64,000 bases of DNA from Streptomyces sp. NBC_00582 (GTDB lineage: Bacteria > Actinomycetota > Actinomycetes > Streptomycetales > Streptomycetaceae): positions 8,742,001-8,806,000 of the forward strand of contig NZ_CP107772.1 of the NCBI RefSeq assembly GCF_036345155.1, read 5' to 3'. Positions 53,278 through 63,447 of the stretch are shown here, in pieces. The notes below the pieces were generated by a model. That model saw only the letters and a program-made list of their open reading frames with translations. It ran no database searches and was not told the origin of the DNA. A program made the translations under genes and the position numbers. Position 1 is the first letter of the stretch. The number at the start of each line of letters is the position of its first letter.

Positions 53278-56200
53278 GTGAGCGGCTGGCAGTTCTGGGT
53301 GGACCGGGGCGGTACCTTCACCGACATCGTCGCGCGCCGCCCGGACGGCCGGCTGCTGACGCACAAGCTCCTGTCGGACAACCCCGCGCGGTACACCGAC
53401 GCGGCCGTCGCCGGTGTCCGCGCCCTGCTGGCCGACTCGGACGACCCCGTCGACGCCGTCCGCATGGGCACGACGGTCGCCACCAACGCCCTGCTGGAAC
53501 GCACGGGCGAACGCACCCTGCTCGTCATCACCCGGGGCTTCCGCGACGCCCTGCGGATCGCCTACCAGAACCGCCCGCACATCTTCGCCCGCCGGATCGA
53601 GCTCCCCGAGCTGCTCTACGAGCGGGTCGTGGAGGTGGACGAGCGCATCGCGGCCGACGGCACCGTCCTGCGCGCCCCGGACCTGGACGCCCTCGCCGCC
53701 CCCCTGCGGCAGGCGTACGACGACGGAATCCGGGCCGTCGCCGTCGTGTGCATGCACAGCCATCTCCACCCCGAGCACGAGCGGGCCGTCGGACGGCTGG
53801 CCGCCCGGACCGGCTTCCCGCAGATCTCGCTGTCCAGCGAGGTCAGCCCCCTCATGAAACTCGTCCCGCGCGGGGACACCGCCGTCGTCGACGCCTACCT
53901 GTCGCCCGTGCTGCGCCGCTACGTCCGCCATGTCGCCGACGAACTGCGCGATGTACGGCTGATGTTCATGCAGTCCAACGGCGGCCTGGCCGAGGCCCAC
54001 CAGTTCCGCGGCAAGGACGCCGTCCTGTCCGGTCCGGCCGGCGGCATCGTGGGCATGGCCCGTATGTCCCAGCTCGCCGGTTTCGACCGCGTCATCGGGT
54101 TCGACATGGGCGGCACCTCCACCGACGTCTCCCACTTCGCGGGAGACCACGAGCGCGTGTTCACCACGCAGATCGCCGGCGTCCGGCTGCGCGCCCCGAT
54201 GCTGGACATCCACACCGTCGCCGCGGGCGGCGGCTCCGTCCTGCGCTTCGACGGCTCCCGCTACCGCGTGGGGCCGGACTCGGCCGGCGCGGACCCCGGC
54301 CCGGCCTGCTACCGCGCGGGCGGCCCGCTCGCCGTCACCGACGCCAATGTGATGCTCGGCCGCATCCAACCCGCCCACTTCCCCAAGGTGTTCGGCCCCG
54401 ACGGCGACCGGCCCCTGGACGCCGCCCTGGTCCACGACCGCTTCACCGCCCTCGCGCAGGAGATCCGCGAGCGGACCGGGGACGACCGCACCCCCGAGCA
54501 GGTGGCCGAGGGCTTTTTGCGGATCGCCGTGGCGAACATCGCCAACGCCGTGAAGCGGATCTCCGTCCAGAAGGGCCACGACGTCACCCGCTACGCCCTC
54601 ACGACCTTCGGCGGCGCCGGAGGCCAGCACGCGTGCATGGTCGCCGACTCGCTCGGTATCCGCACCGTCCTCGTGCCGCCCATGGCCGGTGTCCTGTCCG
54701 CGCTCGGCATGGGGCTCGCCGACACCACCGCCATGCGCGAACAGTCCGCCGAGTCGCCCCTCGAAGCCGGCGCGATGCCGAGCATCCACAAGACCGCCGA
54801 CGACCTCGAATCGGCGGCCCGCGCGGAGCTGCGCGCCGAGGACGTCCCCGACGACCGGGTCCGCGTCACCCGCCGCGCACAGCTGCGCTACGACGGCACC
54901 GACACCACCCTCACCGTCGAACTCACCGAACCCGCCACGATGACCCGCGCCTTCGAAGAACGTCATCGCGCCACGTACTCCTTCACGCTCGACCGCCCGA
55001 TCGTCGTCGAAGCGCTCTCCGTGGAAGCGACCGGCATCACACAACCCCCCGATCTGTCCGCCCTCGCCCCGTACGAGGGCCGTACCGCCACGCCGCTGAC
55101 CGTCCGCCTCCACACCGGCGGCGTCTGGCGCGACGTACCTCTCCACCGCCGCGAGGACCTTCCTCCCGGCGAGTCCGTCACCGGCCCCGCGATCATCACC
55201 GAGGCCAGTGCCACGACCGTGGTCGACGACGGCTGGGAAGCCGCGGCGAGCCACGACGGGCATCTGGTCATGGAACGCACGGCGATTACGGAGAGTTCCG
55301 ATCTCGCCACACAAGTCGATCCGGTTCTCCTCGAGGTCTTCAACAACCTGTTCATGTCCATCGCCGAGCAGATGGGCGCCCGACTGGAGTCCACGGCGCA
55401 GTCCGTCAACATCAAGGAACGCCTCGATTTCTCCTGCGCCCTGTTCGACCCGGACGGAAACCTCGTGGCCAACGCCCCTCACATCCCCGTCCACCTGGGC
55501 TCCATGGGCACCAGCGTCAAGGAGGTCATCCGCCGCCGCGGCACAGGGATGCGGCCCGGGGACACCTACGCGGTCAACGACCCGTATCACGGCGGCACCC
55601 ATCTGCCCGACGTCACCGTCATCACCCCGGTCTTCGACACCCGCGGGAACGGCGACACGGAGAGTGACCCCGAGATCCTCTTCTACGTGGCGTCCCGCGG
55701 CCACCACGCCGAGATCGGCGGCATCACTCCCGGCTCCATGCCCGCAGACAGCCGCACCATCGACGAGGAAGGCGTCCTCTTCGACAACTGGCTGCTCGCC
55801 GAGAACGGGCGCTTCCGCGAGGAGGAGACCCTGCGCCTGCTCACCGAAGCGGCGTACCCCTCCCGCAACCCCACGACCAACCTAGCCGACCTGCGTGCCC
55901 AGATCGCCGCCAACCGGAAGGGCGTCGACGAAGTCGCCCGCATGATCGAGGACTTCGGGCTCGACGTCGTACAGGCCTACATGCGCCACGTCCAGGACAA
56001 CGCCGAGGAAGCGGTACGGCGCGTCATCGACGCCCTCGACGACGGCGCGTACGCCTACGAGACCGACTCGGGCGCCGTCATCCGCGTCCGCGTCCGCGTG
56101 GACCGCGAAAACCGGTCGGCGACCGTCGACTTCACCGGCACGTCACCGCAGCTCGCCACCAACTTCAACGCGCCCTACTCGGTCGTCAACGCGGCCGTCC

Positions 56201-56901
56201 TCTACGTCTTCCGCACCCTCGTCGCCGACGACATCCCCCTCAACGACGGCTGCCTGCGCCCCCTCGGGATCGTCGTGCCGCACGGCTCCCTGCTCGCTCC
56301 CGAACCGCCAGCCGCCGTGGTCGCCGGCAACGTCGAGACGTCCCAGGCGATCACCGGCGCCCTCTACGCGGCCCTGGGCGTCCAGGCCGAGGGCTCCGGC
56401 ACCATGAACAACGTCACCTTCGGCAACGCACGCCACCAGTACTACGAGACCGTGGCCTCCGGATCCGGCGCGGGCGACGGCTTCCACGGCGCCGCCGTCG
56501 TCCAGACCCACATGACGAACTCCCGGCTCACCGACCCCGAGGTGCTGGAGTGGCGACTTCCGGTACAACTGGACGAGTTCGCCGTCCGGTTCGGCAGCGG
56601 AGGGGCGGGACAATGGCACGGCGGGGACGGTGCCGTCCGCCGCATCCGCTTCCACGAGCCCATGACCGTGTCCACCCTCTCCCAGCACCGCCGAGTTCCC
56701 CCGTACGGTATGGCCGGGGGCGCATCCGGCGCGCTGGGCGCCAATCGGGTGGAGCGGGCCGACGGCACCGTCGTCCGGCTCGGAGGGAGCGATTCCGTGG
56801 ACGTCGCCCCCGGTGACGTACTCGTCGTCGAGACCCCCGGCGGCGGGGGCTACGGCTCCCCGCCCCACACCCCCAGTCAAGCCATCAAGCAGGAGAAGTG
56901 A
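53278..56901 (+). CDS. Fused hydantoinase A/B-type 5-oxoprolinase inside the conservon
   Basis: 1207 residues from the GTG at 53278 (GAGGTGAGGA ribosome site). HyuA half, about 1-680: [75 protein letters not shown], and [24 protein letters not shown]. HyuB half, about 690-1200: [74 protein letters not shown] and GGGGYGSPP at the end. The fused layout is that of eukaryotic-type ATP-dependent 5-oxoprolinase; hydantoinase or carboxylase relatives have separate subunits. Substrate not proven. It lies 24 bases after cvnC and 3 bases before cvnD, so it is cotranscribed with them. Confidence 0.9.
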   Translation: MSGWQFWVDRGGTFTDIVARRPDGRLLTHKLLSDNPARYTDAAVAGVRALLADSDDPVDAVRMGTTVATNALLERTGERTLLVITRGFRDALRIAYQNRPHIFARRIELPELLYERVVEVDERIAADGTVLRAPDLDALAAPLRQAYDDGIRAVAVVCMHSHLHPEHERAVGRLAARTGFPQISLSSEVSPLMKLVPRGDTAVVDAYLSPVLRRYVRHVADELRDVRLMFMQSNGGLAEAHQFRGKDAVLSGPAGGIVGMARMSQLAGFDRVIGFDMGGTSTDVSHFAGDHERVFTTQIAGVRLRAPMLDIHTVAAGGGSVLRFDGSRYRVGPDSAGADPGPACYRAGGPLAVTDANVMLGRIQPAHFPKVFGPDGDRPLDAALVHDRFTALAQEIRERTGDDRTPEQVAEGFLRIAVANIANAVKRISVQKGHDVTRYALTTFGGAGGQHACMVADSLGIRTVLVPPMAGVLSALGMGLADTTAMREQSAESPLEAGAMPSIHKTADDLESAARAELRAEDVPDDRVRVTRRAQLRYDGTDTTLTVELTEPATMTRAFEERHRATYSFTLDRPIVVEALSVEATGITQPPDLSALAPYEGRTATPLTVRLHTGGVWRDVPLHRREDLPPGESVTGPAIITEASATTVVDDGWEAAASHDGHLVMERTAITESSDLATQVDPVLLEVFNNLFMSIAEQMGARLESTAQSVNIKERLDFSCALFDPDGNLVANAPHIPVHLGSMGTSVKEVIRRRGTGMRPGDTYAVNDPYHGGTHLPDVTVITPVFDTRGNGDTESDPEILFYVASRGHHAEIGGITPGSMPADSRTIDEEGVLFDNWLLAENGRFREEETLRLLTEAAYPSRNPTTNLADLRAQIAANRKGVDEVARMIEDFGLDVVQAYMRHVQDNAEEAVRRVIDALDDGAYAYETDSGAVIRVRVRVDRENRSATVDFTGTSPQLATNFNAPYSVVNAAVLYVFRTLVADDIPLNDGCLRPLGIVVPHGSLLAPEPPAAVVAGNVETSQAITGALYAALGVQAEGSGTMNNVTFGNARHQYYETVASGSGAGDGFHGAAVVQTHMTNSRLTDPEVLEWRLPVQLDEFAVRFGSGGAGQWHGGDGAVRRIRFHEPMTVSTLSQHRRVPPYGMAGGASGALGANRVERADGTVVRLGGSDSVDVAPGDVLVVETPGGGGYGSPPHTPSQAIKQEK

Positions 56902-56904
56902 ACG

Positions 56905-57510
56905 ATGATCTTCGGGCGTTCTGAGCGCGGCAAGCCCCAGGTCGAGCCCGTCACGCTCAAGATCCTGGTCGCCGGCGGTTTCGGGGTGGGCAAGACCACC
57001 CTCGTCGGCGCCGTCAGCGAGATCAGGCCGCTGCGCACCGAGGAGTACCTCACCGAGGCCGGCCGCCCGGTCGACGACCTCACCGGCGTCGAGCGCAAGC
57101 ACACGACCACCGTCGCCATGGACTTCGGCCGCATCACCCTGCGCGAGGACCTGGTGCTGTACCTGTTCGGCACACCCGGCCAGGAGCGGTTCTGGTTCAT
57201 GTGGGACGAGCTCTCCGAGGGCGCGCTCGGCGCCGTCGTGCTCGCCGACACCCGCCGCCTGGAGGACTGCTTCGCCGCCGTCGACTACTTCGAGCGCCGC
57301 GACATACCGTTCCTCATCGGCGTCAACTGCTTCGAGGGCGCCGACCGTTACCCCGAGGCGGATGTGCGCAGGGCCCTCGACCTCGACGACGACGTCCCGG
57401 TGATCCTGTGCGACGCGCGCGACCGGCTCTCGGTCAGGGACGTCCTGGTCGGTGTCGTCCAGCACGCGATGGACTACGGCACCGAACGCCGTCAGACCGT
57501 CACCACCTGA
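56905..57510 (+). CDS. cvnD: Conservon small GTPase CvnD
   Basis: 201 residues. Ras-like P-loop KILVAGGFGVGKTTLVGAVSEI, switch region RKHTTTVAMDFGRITLREDLVLYLFGTPGQERFWFMWDEL (DFG and GTPGQ switch II), and GVNCFEGA in place of the classical NKxD guanine motif. The family is MglA-like. Three bases after the 5-oxoprolinase-like gene, its start follows AGGAGAAG. Likely controlled by CvnB. Last gene of the operon. Confidence 0.94.
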   Translation: MIFGRSERGKPQVEPVTLKILVAGGFGVGKTTLVGAVSEIRPLRTEEYLTEAGRPVDDLTGVERKHTTTVAMDFGRITLREDLVLYLFGTPGQERFWFMWDELSEGALGAVVLADTRRLEDCFAAVDYFERRDIPFLIGVNCFEGADRYPEADVRRALDLDDDVPVILCDARDRLSVRDVLVGVVQHAMDYGTERRQTVTT

Positions 57511-57517
57511 GCCGGCA

Positions 57518-57551
57518 CGGCCCGTACCCTCGCCGACCGGGGGACGGGCCG
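57518..57551. terminator. Bidirectional terminator between cvnD and glpK
   Basis: CGGCCCGT (57518-57525) pairs with ACGGGCCG (57544-57551) over an 18-base loop, between the convergent stops. Confidence 0.6.
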
Positions 57552-57587
57552 CTGCCTCGCGGCTCCACGGGGACGCACACGCGCGTA

Positions 57588-59108
57588 CTAGCCCTCGCCG
57601 TCCTCCACCCAGCGGAGGCTCTTCTCCACGGCCTTGCGCCAGTTGTGGTACTCGCGGTCCCGCACCGACGCCTCCATCGCGGGAGTCCACTCGGCGTCCT
57701 TCTGCCAGTGCGCCTTCAGCTCGTCCAGGTCGTTCCACACCCCGGTGGCCAGTCCCGCCGCGTACGCCGCGCCGAGGCAGGTCGTCTCGGAGACCCTGGG
57801 GCGGATCACGGGCACGCCGAGGACGTCCGCCTGATGCTGCATGAGCAGGTTGTTCTTCGTCATGCCGCCGTCCACCTTCAGGGTCGTGATCTGCACCCCG
57901 GAGTCCTGGTACATGGCGTCCACGACCTCCCGCGTCTGCCAGCTCGTCGCCTCCAGCACCGCACGGGCGAGATGCGCCTTCGTGACGTAGCGGGTCAGCC
58001 CGGTGACCACACCGCGCGCGTCCGAACGCCAGTACGGCGCGAACAGTCCGGAGAACGCGGGCACGATGTACGCGCCGCCGTTGTCCTCGACGCTCGCCGC
58101 CAGTGTCTCGATCTCGTCAGCCGAACGGATGATGCCGAGCTGGTCCCGGAACCACTGCACGAGCGCACCCGTTATGGCGATCGAACCCTCCAGACAGTAG
58201 ACCGGCGCCTCCTCGCCGATCTTGTAGCCCATCGTCGTCAGCAGACCGCTCTTCGACGGCACCGGCCGGGTGCCGGTGTTGAGCAGCAGGAAACTGCCCG
58301 TCCCGTACGTGTTCTTCGCCGTCCCCACGTCGTAGCAGGCCTGCCCGAACACCGCCGCCTGCTGGTCGCCCAGCGCCGAGGCGACCGGCACCCCGCCGAG
58401 CTGTCCCACGGCGGTGCCGTACACCTCGGCCGAGGACCTGATCTCGGGCAGCACGGCCTCGGGCACGTTCATCGCCGACAGAATCGAGGTGTCCCATTGA
58501 AGGGTCTCCAGGTTCATCAGCATGGTCCGGCCGGCGTTGGTCACATCGGTCACGTGCCGGCCGCCGGCGGTGCCGCCGGTGAGGTTCCAGATCAGCCAGG
58601 AGTCGATCGTGCCGAAAGCGATCTCGCCCCGCTCGGCCCGGTCCCTGAGCCCCGGCACGTTGTCCAGCAGCCAGGCAGCCTTCGGCCCCGAGAAGTAACT
58701 GGCCAGCGGCAGCCCCGTCTGCTCACGGAACCGGTCCTGCCCGTCCGGGCCGCCCAGTTCGTTGCAGAGGGCGGCCGTCCGGGTGTCCTGCCACACGATC
58801 GCGTTGTGCACGGGTTTGCCCGTGGCGCGGTCCCACAGCACGGTCGTCTCGCGCTGGTTGGTGATGCCGAGCGCGCTGATCTGATCGGCCCGCAGCCCCG
58901 CCTTCGCGATCGCCCCGGCGACCACGGCCTGCACCTTGGACCAGATCTCGGTGGCGTCGTGCTCCACCCAGCCGGGCTTGGGGAAGATCTGGCGGTGCTC
59001 GCGCTGGTCGACGGCGACGATCGCGCCGTGCCGGTCGAAGACGATGCAGCGGCTGGAGGTGGTGCCCTGGTCGATTGCGGCGACGTACTTCTCGGCGTTG
59101 TCCGTCAT
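57588..59108 (-). CDS. glpK: Glycerol kinase
   Basis: 506 residues, normal length. FGGY family: [31 protein letters not shown] at the start, [29 protein letters not shown] with substrate contacts, [38 protein letters not shown] and [18 protein letters not shown]. It phosphorylates glycerol to glycerol 3-phosphate. It follows glpF by 32 bases in the same operon; no glpD is seen before the window's neighbouring genes. Regulator not visible nearby. Confidence 0.97.
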   Translation of the reverse strand: MTDNAEKYVAAIDQGTTSSRCIVFDRHGAIVAVDQREHRQIFPKPGWVEHDATEIWSKVQAVVAGAIAKAGLRADQISALGITNQRETTVLWDRATGKPVHNAIVWQDTRTAALCNELGGPDGQDRFREQTGLPLASYFSGPKAAWLLDNVPGLRDRAERGEIAFGTIDSWLIWNLTGGTAGGRHVTDVTNAGRTMLMNLETLQWDTSILSAMNVPEAVLPEIRSSAEVYGTAVGQLGGVPVASALGDQQAAVFGQACYDVGTAKNTYGTGSFLLLNTGTRPVPSKSGLLTTMGYKIGEEAPVYCLEGSIAITGALVQWFRDQLGIIRSADEIETLAASVEDNGGAYIVPAFSGLFAPYWRSDARGVVTGLTRYVTKAHLARAVLEATSWQTREVVDAMYQDSGVQITTLKVDGGMTKNNLLMQHQADVLGVPVIRPRVSETTCLGAAYAAGLATGVWNDLDELKAHWQKDAEWTPAMEASVRDREYHNWRKAVEKSLRWVEDGEG

Positions 59109-59140
59109 TGCTACCCCTTGGGCTGGGTTCAGAAGTCGGA

Positions 59141-59890
59141 TCAGAAGGCCACGTTGTAGATGAGGCCCGCGAGCACTCCGCCGATCAGCGGGCCGACCAC
59201 GGGGATCCAGGCGTAACCCCAGTCGGAGGTCCCCTTGTTCGGGATCGGCAGGAAGGTGTGCACGATCCGCGGGCCCAGGTCGCGCGCCGGGTTGATGGCA
59301 TAGCCCGTCGGCCCGCCCAGGGAGAGTCCGATACCGACGACGAGCAGCGACACGATCAGCACGAGCGTGCCGGACTCACCGAGTCCCTTCGTCAGCCCGA
59401 AGGCGAGGATCGGCAGGACGAGCGCGATCGTCGCGATGATCTCCGTGATCAGGTTGGCAACCGGGTTCCGGATCTCGGGGATGGTGGAGAAGATCCCCAG
59501 CGTCGGCGTCGGCTCCTCCGCCGTGCCCTCCGTGGTGCCCGTCTGCCGTACGTTCGCCTGGAACTGTGCGAGATACACCAGATAGGCCAGCACGGCACCG
59601 AGCATCGCACCGACCATCTGGCCCAGCAGATAGACCCAGACCTTGTCCCACTTGCCCGTGTCGACGGCGATCCCGACGGTCACGGCGGGGTTGAGCTGCC
59701 CGCCCGACAGCGGCGCGGCCGTGTACGCCCCCGCCAGCACGCCGAACCCCCAGCCGAAGGCGATCACCACCCAACCCGACGCCCGTGCCTTGGAGTATCT
59801 GAGGGTGACGGCGGCGCAGACCCCCGCGCCGAACAGGATGAGGATCGCGGTACCGATGACCTCGCCGACGAATATGTCTCCGTTTGTCAT
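59141..59890 (-). CDS. glpF: Glycerol uptake facilitator, MIP family
   Basis: 249 residues from the ATG at 59890; longer in-frame readings cross into GC-rich upstream sequence and lack membrane character. Six helices and both half-helix NPA motifs: [17 protein letters not shown] and [15 protein letters not shown], the Asp-Leu-Gly after the second NPA-R being typical of glycerol-conducting members. A polar loop ([14 protein letters not shown]) of about 30 residues lies between helices 3 and 4. Works with glpK, which traps glycerol by phosphorylation. Confidence 0.95.
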   Translation of the reverse strand: MTNGDIFVGEVIGTAILILFGAGVCAAVTLRYSKARASGWVVIAFGWGFGVLAGAYTAAPLSGGQLNPAVTVGIAVDTGKWDKVWVYLLGQMVGAMLGAVLAYLVYLAQFQANVRQTGTTEGTAEEPTPTLGIFSTIPEIRNPVANLITEIIATIALVLPILAFGLTKGLGESGTLVLIVSLLVVGIGLSLGGPTGYAINPARDLGPRIVHTFLPIPNKGTSDWGYAWIPVVGPLIGGVLAGLIYNVAF

Positions 59891-60188
59891 GGCGGCTCCT
59901 GGGCCCGGCCCGGGGCGATTCGGCCCCGGTGCGCTGTGCAGGGTGCGGTTCGCGTGGCTGCTTCGGCCATGGCAGGGAGATCCCGCGCCCCGCCCGGCGT
60001 CCGTGACGAGCGTGCCGTCAGCGCCGCATCGCCCTTGGGGGAGTGGCCGCGGTGAGAGAGGTCCGCGTGGCGCATGCCTGGATACGCCGAGAATGTACGG
60101 CGATGTCGGCTGACACCGGGAAGTGTTCACCGGCACCCAGGGAGCGTCAAGGAGGCGGACGGCAATGGTTGGTCCTCGTGACGCCCGC
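59891..60188. other. Upstream region of glpF; no gene seen
   Basis: Just under 300 bases. Open frames are Arg/Pro-rich shadows. On the minus strand TGTCAG and TACATTCT about 12 bases apart near 60090-60115 are a weak promoter-like pair. The glpFK promoter should be here. Confidence 0.35.
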
Positions 60189-60792
60189 TCACACCACGCC
60201 CGGCTCCACCCCCACCGCCTCCGCCGCCGACGGCGACCCCCGCCGCACCTCATGACCGGAGAACCCCGCCTGCCCCGTCACCCAACTCGCCCCGCGCAGC
60301 GCCTTCGCGGCCTTCTTCAGCGGGGCCAGACACGCGGCCGCGGCCCGGTGGTCGGTGACGCTGCCCGGCGGGCACTGCACCGTGGCCAGGGACACCGTGA
60401 CCGGACGCCCGCCCGCCGACCACGGCGCGTCCAGCACGGACACCGCCAGCGGATCCAGCGCCTCCGGATCGGCCAGCACCAGGAAGTCGTCCCCGCCGAT
60501 GTGCCCCACCCGGATGCTCCCGGACGCCGCGACCCGCAGCGCCCGCCCCACCGACCGGATCGGCTCGTCGCCCGCCGCGAAGCCCGCGCTGTCGTTGACC
60601 TGCTTGATGGTCCACGTCCAGCCAGCTCAGCGCGAACGCCCGGCCCTCCGCGATCCGTCGGTCCACCTCCGAGGTGATCGCGTCCGAACCCGGCAGCCGC
60701 GTCAGCGGATTGGAAGGCGAAGCGGAGAGTATCCGTCCAGGAGGGCACGGGAGCATGATGGCGCCGTCGGCGCACGCCCAGGCCCAGTTCAT
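60189..60792 (-). pseudogene. Decayed GGDEF-domain protein with frameshift
   Basis: The 5' part (60792-60620) reads NPLTRLPGSDAITSEVDRRIAEGRAFALSWLDVDH, a worn form of the GGDEF start (usual DPLTGLPNR ... DxDxFK). At about 60618 the frame is lost; two bases appear missing between GGACCA and TCAAGCAG. The second part continues in another frame as IKQVNDSAGFAAGDEPIRSVGRALR and GHIGGDDFLVLADPE, i.e. GGDD instead of GGDEF. A diguanylate cyclase is unlikely from such a gene. Its neighbours are glpF and the thiolase, both on the same strand. Confidence 0.75.
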
Positions 60793-60880
60793 GAGACGTT
60801 CACGCAGGATTCCGGCCCCTCACGGACGGTGCCGGACGACCCCCGGGAGCGCGCCTCGACCGCCCGTGCCCGGCCGCTCC

Positions 60881-62071
60881 TCACCGCACCGCGATCACCG
60901 CCGACCCGTGCCCGAACAGCCCCTGGTTCGCCGTGATGCCCACGCGTGCGTGCGGGATCTGACGCTCTCCCGCCTGCCCCCGCAACTGCCATGTCAGCTC
61001 GCACACCTGGGCGATCGCCTGCGCCGGCACCGCCTCCCCGAACGAGGCCAGCCCTCCGCTCGTGTTGACCGGCGTACGACCGCCCGGCGCGGTCGCGCCG
61101 TCCCGCAACAGCTTGGCGCCCTCCCCGTCGCCGCACAGGCCGAGGTCCTCGTACCACTGGAGCTCCAGCGCGGTGGACAGGTCGTAGACCTCGGCCAGCG
61201 ACAGATCCTCGGGGCCGACGCCGGCCTCCTCGTAGGCCGCGCGGGCGATCGACGCACGGAACGGCTCACCGGGCGGGTCCACCGCGACCGCCGAGTCGGT
61301 GGCGATGTCCGGCAGATCCAGGACCGTGCTGGGATAACGGGGCGTCACGGTGGACACGGCCCGGATCCGCACCGGCTCCGCCGCGCCGTGCCGACGGGCG
61401 AACTCCATGCTCGACAGCACCAGGGCGGCCCCGCCGTCCGAGGTCGCGCAGATGTCCAGCAGCCGCAGCGGATCCGCGACCACCGCGGAGGCGGCGACCT
61501 CCTCTGCCGTGACCCGCCTGCGGTAGCGCGCGTTCGGGTTCAGCGCCCCCATGGCGGCGTTCTTCACCTTGACCCGGGCGAAGTCGTCCAGGGTGTCCCC
61601 GTGCACCGCCATGCGTCTGCGCGCGTACAGCCCGAAGTACGTCGGATTGGTGGCGCCGAGGACCCGGAACCGCAGCCAGTCCGGGTCGTCCGGCCGGTCC
61701 CCGCCCGCGGGCCGGAAGAAGCCCTTGGGCGCCGCGTCCGCCCCCACCACGAGCGCCACGTCCGTCAGACCGGCGAGGATCCGCGCCCGCGCCGCGTCGA
61801 TCGCCTGCGCCCCCGACGCGCACGCCGCGTACACGCTCGTCACCCGGGCACCCTGCCAGCCCAGGGCCTTCGCGAACGTCGCCCCGGCCACATAGCCCGG
61901 GTAGCCGCCACGCACCGTGTCCGCGCCGACGACCGAGCCCACGTCCCGCCACTGCAGACCGGCGTCGGCCAGAGCCGCCCGCGCGGCCGCCACGCCGTAC
62001 TCCACGAAGCCGCGTCCCCACTTGCCCCACGGATGCATTCCCGCGCCGAGCACCGCCACCTCTGTCGTCAT
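60881..62071 (-). CDS. Thiolase-family protein, lipid-transfer (SCP-x) type
   Basis: 396 residues. Thiolase fold: VAVLGAGMHPWGKWGRGFVEYGVAAARAAL, then the nucleophile region TSVYAACASGAQAIDAARARILAG with Cys, and NTSGGLASFGEAVPAQAIAQVCELTWQLRG plus GITANQGLFGHGSAVIAV with the usual His-containing C-terminal motifs altered. This branch (with a DUF35 partner) acts in side-chain degradation of sterols or other acyl-CoAs in actinobacteria. Its ATG overlaps the OB-fold gene stop, so the two form a complex pair. Confidence 0.9.
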   Translation of the reverse strand: MTTEVAVLGAGMHPWGKWGRGFVEYGVAAARAALADAGLQWRDVGSVVGADTVRGGYPGYVAGATFAKALGWQGARVTSVYAACASGAQAIDAARARILAGLTDVALVVGADAAPKGFFRPAGGDRPDDPDWLRFRVLGATNPTYFGLYARRRMAVHGDTLDDFARVKVKNAAMGALNPNARYRRRVTAEEVAASAVVADPLRLLDICATSDGGAALVLSSMEFARRHGAAEPVRIRAVSTVTPRYPSTVLDLPDIATDSAVAVDPPGEPFRASIARAAYEEAGVGPEDLSLAEVYDLSTALELQWYEDLGLCGDGEGAKLLRDGATAPGGRTPVNTSGGLASFGEAVPAQAIAQVCELTWQLRGQAGERQIPHARVGITANQGLFGHGSAVIAVR

Positions 62072-62514
62072 CCCGCCACCCCCGTCGGCCGCCACTGCCA
62101 GGTCGTCCACGTCGTCTCCGCGTCCTCGCCGAGCACGCCCGCGACGACCTCCACCTCCATGCCCACCGCCAGATCGGCGACGGTGACCCCGGGAACCGCC
62201 TGTCCCAGCACCACGATCCGCTCGGACTCCAGCTCCACAGCGATCAACGCGTACGGCACCCACGGAAGTTCCGGATCGGTCACATAGGGTGACGGAGGGC
62301 GGTAGCGGCTGTCCGTGTACGACCAGACGCGTCCACGCCGCGACAGCGGGACCTCCTCCAGGTCCCCGCCGAGGCAGCCCGGGTTGCGGCAGTGCGTGTC
62401 CTCGCGAGGGAAGAAGACCGAGCGGCAGACCGAGCAGCATGTCCCGAGCAGCCGGAAGTCGTCACCGTCCCCCGTGAACCAGCCGGCGACCACAGGTGTG
62501 CGTGTACGTGACAA
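62068..62514 (-). CDS. DUF35/OB-fold zinc-ribbon partner of the thiolase
   Basis: 148 residues if translation starts at the TTG at 62514, which has a perfect GGAGGAGG ribosome site; a GTG a few codons later (VVAGWF) is weaker. N-terminal rubredoxin-like zinc ribbon: CCSVCRSVFFPREDTHCRNPGC (four cysteines), then an OB fold (GRVWSYTDSRYRPPSPYVTDPELPWVPYALIAVELE, ERIVVLGQAVPGVTVADLAVGMEVEVVAGVL). Such proteins bind acyl-CoA and pair with thiolases in steroid degradation. The stop overlaps the thiolase start. Confidence 0.9.
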   Translation of the reverse strand: MSRTRTPVVAGWFTGDGDDFRLLGTCCSVCRSVFFPREDTHCRNPGCLGGDLEEVPLSRRGRVWSYTDSRYRPPSPYVTDPELPWVPYALIAVELESERIVVLGQAVPGVTVADLAVGMEVEVVAGVLGEDAETTWTTWQWRPTGVAG

Positions 62515-62534
62515 CGGTCCTCCTCCGCAGGCAA

Positions 62535-62551
62535 TCTGACGGACAATCAGA
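62535..62551 (-). promoter_or_regulatory. Palindromic operator before the DUF35/thiolase operon
   Basis: TCTGACGGACAATCAGA has arms TCTGA and TCAGA separated by seven bases, ending 21 bases before the TTG start. This size and place suit a TetR-family repressor site. The operator gene is not in the window. Confidence 0.55.
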
Positions 62552-62590
62552 ATTTTGGCACGGGTGCCTAGCCTTGGGCAGGGTGTGGGC

Positions 62591-63400
62591 ATGACACGCC
62601 CCTTCAGTGCGGTCCGCGGCCTCGTCGCCGTCCTCGTGGCCTTACTCACCGTGACCGCGGCGTCCGCCACCGCGCGCGCGTCCACCGACGGCCGAGCCCC
62701 CGCGGACTTCGTGGCCCTCTCCACCGTGGACCCGACGATCCTTCAGGACATCCGCTACTTCACTCCGCACAACTTCGTGGGAGCACCCGTCGACGGCTAC
62801 CGGCAGCCGATCTGCATCCTCACCCGCCCGGCGGCCGAAGCCCTGCACCGCGCACAGAGCCGGCTGCTCCGCCAGGGCTACTCGCTCAAGGTGTACGACT
62901 GCTACCGGCCCCAGCGCGCCGTCGACCACTTCGTCCGCTGGGCCGAAGACCTGGACGACCAGGCCATGAAGGACGAGTTCTACCCGGACGTCGACAAGAC
63001 CCGCCTGTTCGACGACGGCTACATCGCGGCCAAGTCCGGCCACAGCCGCGGCTCCACCATGGACCTCACCCTGGTGAAGCTCCCCGCCCACCCGACCAGG
63101 CCGTACGTCCCCGGCGAGACCCTCGTGCCCTGTTACGCGGCCCAGGACGAGCGTTTCCCGGACAACTCCGTCGACATGGGGACCGGCTACGACTGCTTCG
63201 ACACGCTCGCCCACACCCTGGACCCGCGCATCCAGGGCCCGCAGCTCGCCAACCGGCTGCTCCTGAAGAACACCCTGGAGGAACTCGGCTTCGTGAACCT
63301 CGCCGAGGAATGGTGGCACTACACCTTCAAACCCGAGCCCTACCCGGACACCTACTTCGACTTCCCCGTCTCCGCCGCGTCCCTGACCACCGCGTCCTGA
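62591..63400 (+). CDS. Secreted D-alanyl-D-alanine dipeptidase, VanX-like
   Basis: 269 residues from the ATG at 62591. Signal peptide FSAVRGLVAVLVALLTVTAASATARAS, cleaved near residue 30. M15 zinc peptidase motifs: KVYDCYRPQRAVDHF (catalytic Arg), SGHSRGSTMDLTL (SxHxxGxxxD zinc ligands) and EEWWHYTF (ExxWH catalytic Glu and zinc His). Target: D-Ala-D-Ala released from cell-wall precursors, outside the membrane; no VanH/VanA are near, so a role in wall turnover rather than resistance is likelier. Leu18 is a TTA codon (62642-62644) in the signal peptide, which makes it a bldA-dependent candidate. Confidence 0.92.
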   Translation: MTRPFSAVRGLVAVLVALLTVTAASATARASTDGRAPADFVALSTVDPTILQDIRYFTPHNFVGAPVDGYRQPICILTRPAAEALHRAQSRLLRQGYSLKVYDCYRPQRAVDHFVRWAEDLDDQAMKDEFYPDVDKTRLFDDGYIAAKSGHSRGSTMDLTLVKLPAHPTRPYVPGETLVPCYAAQDERFPDNSVDMGTGYDCFDTLAHTLDPRIQGPQLANRLLLKNTLEELGFVNLAEEWWHYTFKPEPYPDTYFDFPVSAASLTTAS

Positions 63401-63447
63401 GCCGGTCGCGCACGACGCCCTCCCCAAGATCGGATACGCTCCGCCGC

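Noticed and set aside
62591..63400. Vancomycin resistance locus
   Set aside because: No vanH, vanA, vanR or vanS is near, and the dipeptidase is secreted; wall turnover is more likely.
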